This document shows positions 55,201-64,000 of a stretch of DNA of 64,000 nt, in pieces. This DNA comes from Hirsutella rhossiliensis (lineage: Eukaryota; Ascomycota; Sordariomycetes; Hypocreales; Ophiocordycipitaceae), in contig NW_025408672.1 of NCBI RefSeq assembly GCF_020360975.1, positions 1,116,001-1,180,000 of the forward strand, written 5' to 3'. The notes beneath the pieces were generated by a model. The model saw nothing but the letters and a program-made list of their open reading frames with translations. It was not told the DNA's origin and did no database searches. The translations under genes were made by a program, and so were the position numbers. Within the stretch, counting starts at the first letter, position 1. Each line of letters opens with the position of its first letter.

Positions 55201-55860
55201 GCCCGACTATTTATAATTTCGATTAAGTAGAATCCTAGTAACTTAGGATTGTTTAGACAGTGCGTGGGGGTAGGGTAGTAAAACGAAACTAGGAATATCG
55301 AGTCAATATTCTACTATTAAGCAGGCGGATACGTAGCTACCTATTCCGCGAAGCACGTAGCGACCTCGTTGCAATCACTCTCTAATATCCCCCTTCTTAA
55401 TCGTTCCAGTGCCGTCGCGGTAGATGTGACAGGTCTTTGTGACCTTAGAGCCAACGATCCTAGCGCTGATAACGAACTCTTTGTCGGCGGGGTTAAAGCT
55501 CGACTAGTGAACCGGGTTTCCGTTCCTAGATCTGGGCGGCTGCGAGTTAGTATATGTCTAATAATGATACTGTTTATACAGACGGTTGGACTTACTTAAT
55601 ATATACCTGCTTTAATGTGCCAACTTTCTAGTAACGTGTTAGTAAGCAGACCAGTAACCGTTAAGTCGAGTAGCCTGGCGCTGGTCCACGTAAAGTCTTA
55701 TATGTCCGACGTCCGGCAGCTTACATTCTCAGCACTGCTACCAGGCTTTATGAAATGTAGTGTCGCCTCTTTATAGGGCGCAGGCAGCTTATCGACCTCG
55801 AACCCAAGGAACCGCACGAGGGCCTTAACAGATATGCTGAAGTAACGAGACATAACGTTT
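55195..55860 (-). pseudogene. unidentified multi-exon gene relic
   Basis: The minus strand has protein-like frames in a small island where CA and TG are kept. From ATG at 55853 it reads MSRYFSISVKALVRFLGF, EVDKLPAPYKEATLHFIKPG and SSAEN, then meets a GTAAGC donor-like site near 55725 and a stop at 55700-55698. A second open piece ends TNTLLESWHIKAGIY near 55600, before a GTAAGT. A third, 55512-55378, reads NPADKEFVISARIVGSKV, TKTCHIYRDGTGTIKKGD. After a TGA at 55377 the same frame continues GRYVLRGIGSYVSACLIVEY. It looks like a broken spliced gene. I do not recognise the family. An alternative is the plus frame 55369-55599, which overlaps it and has no better support. Confidence 0.4.
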
Positions 55861-57625
55861 AGCTTAGACTACGCAAAGTAGGATCTGAGAAGGATATATT
55901 TAGTGGTTTAGCGTAGCGTAAAAAGCGCGACGCTTGTGTGCCGAGTTCGCTTAGTCGGTCGCCGAAGGCAGGTTATAAACCCGTGCCTTTATACCGTTAG
56001 GAGATAACGGTAGTATTGCCGCTCCTAGACTTTAAAAGTAAGCGCCCGTGGCTACCTATAGGCCGCTTAATGTTTTTAGTCTAGTCTATAAGTAGAAATA
56101 GGTTTTAAGATAAAAGACTATATTTACCTATAGGTTATTAATATATACTTTAGGTAAAGCTAGGTACCTAGACTAGCCTAAAATAACTTAGTAGATTCTT
56201 ATTTAAAGTTACTTTTAGTTAAGCGAATTTATAAAGATTAGAGAACTAGAAGTCTAGTATTAATTAATTATACTAATTATCTCCTTATCTCTAACTTAGA
56301 GCTAGGATATTTTTAGCCTCTTTTACTCTTAACTTTCTACCCTTATACTTCCCGCCGGCTAGGATAAGCTTAAGCCTATCTATAGTTATTATAGGCTCTT
56401 TATACCTAATAATTATAGTAATTCTTTAAATATTTTATCCTTATTAGCCTTATTATTTAAGGGGACTTTATAGGTCTTTTTAATTATTTAGGGCTATTTA
56501 TAGTCGGAATTATCTTTATTTTTGCTCCCCTTACTATTAATCTCTATAGTAGTAGTTTTCTTCTTTCGCTATACCTTCGATTATTATTACTCCTTTAACT
56601 ACTTCCGCTTTTTATTAAAATTATCTCTTTAGGCCTAAACTTTATAAGTACGCGCTTCTTTAATCTTTACTAATCGCGTACTTTATAAAAGCTTTTATTT
56701 TTCGACTTTTAATAAATCGGAAAGGTTATACTAAGAGGTAGAACTATACGCTAAAGGGAAAAGGTTAATATAAATAATTAATATAATAACTTTTAATAAG
56801 GTATATATACTAGCTTCGTTTTAGACTAAGAAAGACTAGTCTTATTTCCTAAGGATACTAATAATATCCTTAAAAGTAATAATATCTTTCTATTAAATTA
56901 TAACTCTTTTAGCTATAATAGCTAGCTATCCTATTACTATTTATAGTTACTAGTTAGTATAAGAATTAGTATAATAATTATATTAACTTACCTTAGAATA
57001 TAGTAGCTAGTATACTCTTTACTAACTCCTAGATAGCTATTAATACTGCCTTCTAAATATAAAGGCTAGGAGTAATATCTTATATAACCTCTTGAATAAA
57101 GCGGGCGAATAAGGCGTAAGGGATAAGTAAATTGGGAATTTACTAGAATTTTCGAATTTTACGTAAAGTAATAGCTAATATTAAAATTAGTAGATAATCT
57201 AAGAAAGAAATATACTTAAGTCTTATTACGTTTAAGTAAGAAAGATAAATAAAGACTTACTACCTAGCTTAAATCTTTATTTACGCTTAATAATGCCTAC
57301 TAGCTTAACTAATTTTCCCTTACCTTTACCGCTAGTTTTTCCGTTAGTATTTATATTCGAGCTAGGGAGAGTCTTTCCGCTAGTTAGCCGGCTAAAAAAC
57401 CAGCCGCGTGCTATAAAACTAAAAGCGAGATTACTATAAATAATTAGTATATTAATATAAGGCTATTTATATATAGATAGTATATTAACCTTAAAGGCTT
57501 AGCGGTCGTAGGTAAGTATATATTTATTAAGGAGGGAGAAAAGAAAAGAAAGGTTATAATAATATAAGCTAGTAATAATAAGCTTCTTAGCTAATTAAAA
57601 TATAGTTATTTAGTTACGAAGATCT
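55861..57625. other. spacer, mostly AT-rich and unassigned
   Basis: 55861-56060 still has mixed composition, with a short inverted repeat (ACCGTTAGG...AACGGT) near 55998-56012. From 56060 on it is RIP-type DNA without CA/TG. A Lys-rich minus-strand stretch near 56350-56560 could be a decayed gene or transposon, but no motif supports a call. Confidence 0.45.
57621..57625. repeat. left target duplication of Copia-2 copy 3
   Basis: GATCT, repeated exactly at 63991-63995. Confidence 0.85.
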
Positions 57626-58103
57626 TATCGCGAAGCGTAGCTTAATTTCGTAGTTCTTAGAGATATCCCTTAGTATAAGGGACTAAGGAAGCTAAAAAAC
57701 CGGTTTTAAAGAAGGAGCTAAAAGGAGGTATAGAGAGCAGGGTAGGGGTAAGAGGGGAAGCAGAAGTAGCGATAGCTTCCTATAGAAGTAGTAAGAGATA
57801 AGACGGATATACCGGCAACGGCTAGAATAAAGGGGAAAAAACTAGTAAAAAGCTCGGTAGTTAAGAGGATATTAGTAGCTTCTTTAAGTAGGATCTTCTT
57901 TATTAATTAAGATGCTAAATAGGTATAAAGAGGGGCGTTAAATAGAGGAAAGAAGGATAATTAAGGCAATATAATAATTACTCCCTTACTATAATTGCTG
58001 CCTCCGTAAGATTTAAATATCTCTACTCTACCTATCTAACCTCTTACTTTTACTTTTACCTTTATATATTTTATATATACTTCTTATATCTTTCTACGTA
58101 AGA
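57626..58103 (+). repeat. Copia-2 copy 3, 5' LTR
   Basis: Direct repeat of 63513-63990. It is followed at 58104 by the primer-binding site GTTATAAGCCTAAG. Confidence 0.92.
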
Positions 58104-58109
58104 GTTATA

Positions 58110-61100
58110 AGCCTAAGAGGAATAGTATTCCTATACCTTCTAGCTACTATAAAAGACACCTTTCTTATATCCCTTATAGCTTCCTTTTACCCCTCTTACT
58201 AAAAAAGCTAATTTTTAACTAACTTTTCTACCCCCTCTCCTATAATAATATCGAAAAACGACTCTACCGCCCCTATAGTTTATAGGACGGTTCTTATAGA
58301 GCCCTAAGATTAAGATAAGTAGGTAAAGGAGCTACGGGCTCGTATAAATAGAACTATCTATAATTTAGTCTTCTCTAATAAATAGGACCCTCTTAAGCCC
58401 CCTCTTTATCCTAGGGCAATAGAATTTATAAAGGGAGCTTCCCTCTTCTCTAAGCTAACCTCTATATAGTAGAGAGCTTTTTCTACTACCTTAGGTAACT
58501 ACGAGAGTTACTATAAGGAATACCTTTATAAGACGAAGCTACTAACTAGTATACGTACGGTAATAACGGAATCCGTTAGTGCCGTAAAGCTAATCTCTCT
58601 TTAAGAGGAAGAGACTCCTAAGTAGTAGCTTTTAAAGCTCGAAACTATAATAGCTCTCTTAATGGGCTATATAACTAACCGTATTAAGAAGACCTATACG
58701 GTATACCTAAGAGCCTTTTCTACTAGGAACCTACTAGCTTCTTTATAGCTAGCTAAGTAGGAAGAAATCCTTAAGGAAGCTAACTAATACTTCCTAATAG
58801 AAGCTCTTTCCGGCTAGTAGCTATAGGATATATCTTAACTAATAAAGCTTATTAGTAACGGTTACTCGACTATCTTTCGAGAAGCTAGCTGGGAACTAGA
58901 TAAAGAGGCTGCTTAAGTATAATAGTAAGCAGTCTTATTCCTTCGTAGCTAGCACTCGACCTAGACGGCTCGACCTGCTGCCCCTATAGCCGCTGCAGCC
59001 CCTCCTACTACGGCCCCCGCTGCTGCTGCTACTGCTACCCCTCTAGCTCCTCCTCCCTTAAGAGCCTTAACACCGTCTTTAACGGCTGCCCTAGTCCCGG
59101 CCCCGGCTTTATATCTTGCTCCGGGCCCGGCCCCGGTCTTATTAGTCCGTCCGGCCCGACTAGTCCCCTAATAGACCTTTTAGTCCGTTAGTCGAAAAAT
59201 TAGGGAACTAGTCGAAATCGAACCTCGTTAAAATTAGTAATAAAGGGTAAAAAGGGGGGGTTTTTAAGTAGACCTTCTAGATCGGGACGAGGATTCCTCG
59301 AAGAAATAGAAGACTAAAAGACGAAACGGCTGCCTAGCCTATAAATCTCTAGGCTATCGGTTATTATAATACTAATAGGTCTTCGAGGAAAACCGACTTA
59401 AAGGATTTAACCCTTTAAAGAGGCTATAAGAAATAATATAATAGTCTCTTAAGGAGGACCCCTCGTTATAGAAGAAGATAGACGAGATTTAGGTTACTAA
59501 GAAATAGTAACTAATAACGCCTCTACCCCTATTCGAGCTGTAAATTCAAGGAAAAATTATTAGTATAGTAAATCCGGCCTTTATCTTCCTTATAGATTAG
59601 TAAGACCGCCTATTAGGACCCTCCGATTATCCCCTACGAAAATTAGCTATCCTCGACTTTAGTACTTCCCTCGATATCTATAATATACTCTTATAATTCC
59701 GGTCCTTTAAGAAGGCACGGAGGGAATACCTTATTACCGGGGAATTAACTATATAGATAGAAGGGTACGGAAGGGTAAATTTCACGATAAAATTACCTAA
59801 CGGGACTATATAAATTCTTCGATAAAAAAGGGTAGTATTTTACCTTTAATTTTTAACGAGCCTAATTTCCTTCTACTTTCTTTAAGAGGAAGGAATCTTC
59901 TAGGATATAACGTCTAAGCCTATAAGGCTAGTCTAGAAGAATTAGACTATCGGGCTTATCGAGGAAAAATTCGGTTAATTTATTCTCGAATTCCGACCTA
60001 TCCTTAGGAAGGAATCTCTTAAGAAGTTAGCTTTCCCTACTTAAAGGAGGGTAGGTTTAAAGGACCCTCTTCTAGTAGCCTAAGGAGACGGTTTTCTTTA
60101 GCACGTATAACTTAGTTACCCGGGCCCCCTAGCTTTATATAAGCTAGGCTAATAATAAGGCGTATAAATAAGGGGCCTAAAGACTATCGAATGCGAATAC
60201 TATAGCTAAGGAAAGACTAAGAGACGAATTTCTAGACGAACCCCTTTATAGCCGGACTAGCTATATAAGGAAATTTAAGTTAACTAGACCGACGTCTCTA
60301 GGGACTAGGAAAGCTTCGTTAGGGTAATGTTTTTTATAGACGCTTTTTTAGGGATAGTTTTCCCTTATTTCTTACAGACCTACCTAAGTAAGTATAACTA
60401 GTCTACCCTCTAAGACTTCGTTAACTAAATAAAATCCTACTTCGGCTACGAGGTAAAGAAGATACGGTCTAATAGAGAGCTATTTACGAAAGATATCTTA
60501 AATTAGGTTTGAAAAAGGGGTATTTTACCCCTCCTATTAGTACTAAATACCTAGGCCTAGAACGGAGGGGTAGAAAGATTAAGGGGTACTATAATAGAAA
60601 GGGCCTATATAATAAGACTTACTACGAGGCTTCCCTACGACCTTTAAAGGGAAGTCGTTAAGACCGCCTATTACTTTTAGAACCGGACCCTAAGGAACCC
60701 TAGGGGTATAAGGGACTATAGGGACCTAGAGACCCTTTTTAAGACCTAAGGAATAGACTAGAAATCTCCCCTCGAGCTCTTTATAAAGAAGAGGGCCTCG
60801 CTAGCCTACCTTTATACCTACGGCTATAAGGTATATACTATAACTACCGATATATAGCTAAAAAGGAAGAAGAAAAGAAAGCTTAATCCTAGAGCCTTTA
60901 TTAGTTACCTCGTTAGTTATAATTCTATAAATATCTTCCGGATCTAGATTCCTCTTTTATAAAAGGTTATTTCGACTAGGGATATAATTTTTAACTAATC
61001 TAGCTTCTTCGACGGAAAGAGGGATTAATAGCCCCTCTTACTCTCTTAATATTAGCTAATTTAAAAGATCTAAATCCCCCTTTCCTAATAGTCTTAAGAA

Positions 61101-63480
61101 GAGGTCTTAAACGAGGAAATAGAAAAAGAAACCAACGTTAAAGTAGTTAAAGATAACGCCGACTTTAAGAAGAAGAAGAAGAGGAAGCTACTAGATTAGA
61201 TAATCTAGACAAAGAAGGAGACTATAGGAAAGTAGTAGAGCTAGAATACGCCTACCTTCCTACGCCTCCTTTTACGGAATAAGAAGAAGATCTAGAAGCA
61301 GCTTTTTCTATTAGTCTTCCTATCTCGACCCCTAAGGGGGTAGGAAAGGTAACTCTCTTAAAGGATTACCTAGCTGCCTTTTTATCCCTACTTCGAGAAG
61401 TAAAGGAAGGTATAGGGCCCGATATAAAAGAAGACTAACCTCTCCTTTATTTCGATCGTTTTTCTAACTTCTATCTAACGCCTATAAAAGACGGTTCCTA
61501 TAGAGCATTTATAGTAGGCCGGCTTTTTAAGCCTCTATTAGCAAGGAAGGTATATAAAAGGGACCTCCCGGACCTACTAGTAAACTAAAAGCAGCTAGAA
61601 AAACACTCCTTTAGAGACTAGTTTTTCTAGGCCTAGAAAGACTACTTAGCCTTATATAAAGAGATAGGGTCTTTCGAAGAGGTCCTTAATAAAAAAGTAA
61701 GAGGAAAATAGGTCCTTAGCTATAAGTAGGTCTTTATCTATAAGACTAATAAATATAGCTTCCTTTAAAAGTATAAGGCCCGGCTAGTTATCTATAGGAA
61801 TTAATAGGAAAAAGGGGATTTACCTACTAGGGCAACCACCCTAGTAGGGATGTCTTTTTAGACCCTTATAGCTATAGTAGTAGAATTCGACCTTAAACTT
61901 AATTAGATAGATGCTATTAACGCCTTCGTTAACTACTTACTTAAGGAAGAAGAAGTTATCTATATACGACTTCCTCTTAGTTTCTAATAACTAGGAAAGG
62001 TTCTATAGCTTAGGAAAGCTCTATATAGACTATAAAGATTACCCCTTCTTTAGCAATAGTATTTAATAGGTTCCCTCGAAGCCCTAGGCTTTAAGAAAGT
62101 CCCTTAGGAACTATACATAATATAGAAGGGTAAAGTTACGGTCTTCTTTTACGTCGATATTATTATCTATGCCTACTTAAAAGAGGAAGAAGTAACTACT
62201 AAGGAGGCTATATAAGGCCTATAAGAAAGGTATAAGATAACTAGGCTAAGGGAGCTAAAGTAGTTCCTAGGGATATAAATCCTTTAGAATAGGTCCTAAT
62301 AGACTATCTAGCTTACCTAGGACGCCTATATCGATAAGGTCGCTTATAAATTCCTCCTTAATTCCCTTAATAAGAAGCTTCCCTCTATGCTTATATTAGA
62401 TAAAGAGCTTTTACTTAATCCGTCCTTTTAAGTTAGGGAGTAAGAGAAACACCGATATTAATAGAAGGTAGGCTCCTTACTTTTTTTTAGCTATTTCTAC
62501 TAGACCGGATATCTCTTTTACGGTCTCCTAGCTAGCTAGGTATAACTAGAATCCTAGCCCTAGGCACTAAGAGGTAGTAGACCGAGCTATCCTTTATCTC
62601 TATTTAACGAGATTATATAGTCTACGCTTAGGAGGGTAGGGAAAGAAGAAATTAGCTACTAAAATCTTCCTCTATTTAAGCGATTTATCCTTTATAGATA
62701 ATTCCTTAGATAGAAAGAGCTTATAGGGGTATATTATATCTCTTTTTAAAGGAACTATTACTTAGAGAGCTTTAAAGTAAGCTACTATTACGACTTCGAG
62801 TATAGAGGTAGAGCTACTAGCTCTTTTTAAAGCGTTAAAAGAAGCGATTTTCCTTAGCCGGCTACTAATATCTTTATAACTATAAATTCCGACCCCGTTA
62901 GCTATAGAATATAGTAATATATAGACTATACGGATTCTTATAGAGGAAAATAGTAAGCTATTAACCCGGCTACGATATATCGATATCTACTAGTATTAGT
63001 TACGCTAAGAGGTCTAAAGGGGACTTATTTCCGTCCGTTAGGTTCTAACGGTAACGATAAAAGCCGACGGTCTTATAAAGCCCCTATTAAAGTAGAAGCT
63101 AGCTATCTTTTTATAGTAAATTAGGCTAGAAGACGTTCGAGAAAAGCTATCCTTAGAAGCCCGCCTTAAGAGTCTATAAGAGGAGCTAATAGGACGTAGG
63201 AGGAAGGAGACGTCTATAGCTAAAGAGAGGAACCAGGACTTATCCTAAAGGAGGGCTCCTAGCTTAATTAGGACTTATTCTTCTTAAAGGCCCCCTTTTT
63301 AGGGACTTATCCTTAGAGAAGCCCCCCTTTCTTATAGGACTTAATTTCCTCCTTAGGCCCCTTTTCCTAAAGTAGGTCTAAAAGAGCCTAGGGCTAAAAC
63401 CCGGATTTCTTAAATAAGGGATAAGTATAGACTAAGACCTCCTCTATACGCTTACCGGCCTAATTATTTAGCTTTACCCT
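58110..63480 (+). pseudogene. Copia-2 copy 3 gag-pol polyprotein, RIP-mutated
   Basis: Plus-strand counterpart of 53190-48260. Gag runs to about 58930, with LRAFSTRNLLASL near 58710. The Ala/Pro linker (58970-59160) keeps CTGCTGCT and GCAGCC codons. Integrase lies at about 60240-60560 and RT at about 61850-62230, where the active site reads FFYVDIIIYA near 62149-62163: the second Asp is Ile, not a simple RIP product. RNase H follows with SIEVELLALFKALKEA near 62800 and ends near 63190. Stops are of the Gln/Trp type. Confidence 0.85.
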
Positions 63481-63512
63481 TTCTATAAGGGCAGGCTATA
63501 GCTAAGGGGGTA

Positions 63513-63990
63513 TATCGAGAAGCGTAGCTTAATTTCGTAGTTCTCGGAGATATCCCTTAGTATAAGGGACTAAGGAAGCTAAAAAACCGGTTTTAAAGAA
63601 GGAGCTAAAAGGAGGTATAGAGAGGAGGGTAGGGGTAAGAGGGGAAGTAAAAGTAGCAATAGCTTCTTATAAAGGTAGCGAGAGATAAGACGAATATACT
63701 AGTAACGCCTAGAATAAAGGGGGAAAAACCGGTAAAAAGCTTAGTAGTTAAAAGGATATTAATAGCTTCTTTAAGTAGGATCTTCTTTATTAATTAAGAT
63801 ACTAAATAGGTATAAAGAGGGGCGTTAAATAGAGGAAAGAAAGATAATTAAAGCAATATAATAATTACTCCCTTACTATAATTACTGCCCCTATAAGATT
63901 TAAATATCTTTACTCTACCTATCCGACCCCTTACTTTTACTTTTACCTTTATATATTTTATATATACTTCTTATATCTTTCTATATAAGA
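63513..63990 (+). repeat. Copia-2 copy 3, 3' LTR
   Basis: Direct repeat of 57626-58103. It ends 10 bp before the window edge, followed by the GATCT duplication. Confidence 0.92.
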
Positions 63991-64000
63991 GATCTACTAA

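Larger units (their letters stand above)
57626..63990 (+). mobile_element. Copia-2 LTR retrotransposon, copy 3, 6365 bp
   Basis: Complete element with LTRs at 57626-58103 and 63513-63990 (478 bp each), a perfect GATCT duplication, and the same layout as copies 1 and 2. It has no nested insertion, so it serves as reference for the interrupted copy 1. RIP damage is heavy. Confidence 0.93.

Overview
The window reads as a filamentous ascomycete (Pezizomycotina) chromosome. One spliced fungal-type gene has two short GT-AG introns. Most of the rest is retrotransposon DNA carrying the signature of repeat-induced point mutation (RIP): CA and TG dinucleotides are almost absent, so CAG/CAA/TGG codons have become stops and ATG codons are lost. 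Transposon reading frames are recognisable only when the stops are read through. I saw no rRNA, tRNA or CRISPR array. All calls were made by eye, without database searches.

Layout. 1-6.55 kb is the only ordinary-composition part. It holds a broken hAT transposase (+), a broken pogo/Fot1-like transposase (-), a 236-bp solo LTR with a 5-bp target duplication, and one apparently intact gene at 4857-6527. That gene is a HAD-like terpene cyclase of the astellolide/drimane type (513 aa, HAD motifs plus a class II DxDTT motif). The RIP compartment starts at about 6.55 kb and runs almost to the end.

6.93-14.29 kb is a full-length LINE on the minus strand (copy A: gag-like ORF1, endonuclease/RT ORF2, TAA-repeat tail, 16-bp target duplication). 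14.43-28.60 kb is a copia element on the plus strand (Copia-2, copy 1) split by a gypsy element on the minus strand (15.82-23.65 kb). 28.60-29.92 kb is a foldback element with a second foldback element inside its left arm. 31.11-46.95 kb is a second full-length LINE (copy B, +). It is interrupted by an LTR element without a recognisable pol (36.52-44.99 kb), which is itself interrupted by another copia element (Copia-1, 36.95-42.80 kb, -). Removing the two insertions gives a 7366-bp LINE, against 7360 bp for copy A. 47.50-53.67 kb is Copia-2 copy 2 (-). 53.71-54.75 kb is a 5'-truncated LINE (copy D, -). 55.2-56.05 kb is a small island of less mutated DNA with relics of an unidentified multi-exon gene. 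57.63-63.99 kb is Copia-2 copy 3 (+), complete with its target duplication.

The most unusual observation is in the LINE family. Both full-length copies carry, between ORF2 and the 3' tail, about 1.4 kb that reads as a protein on the opposite strand, convergent with the LINE genes. It has its own ATG, an upstream TATA-like motif, and a main frame in which every internal stop is TAG. I found no homologue for it by eye.
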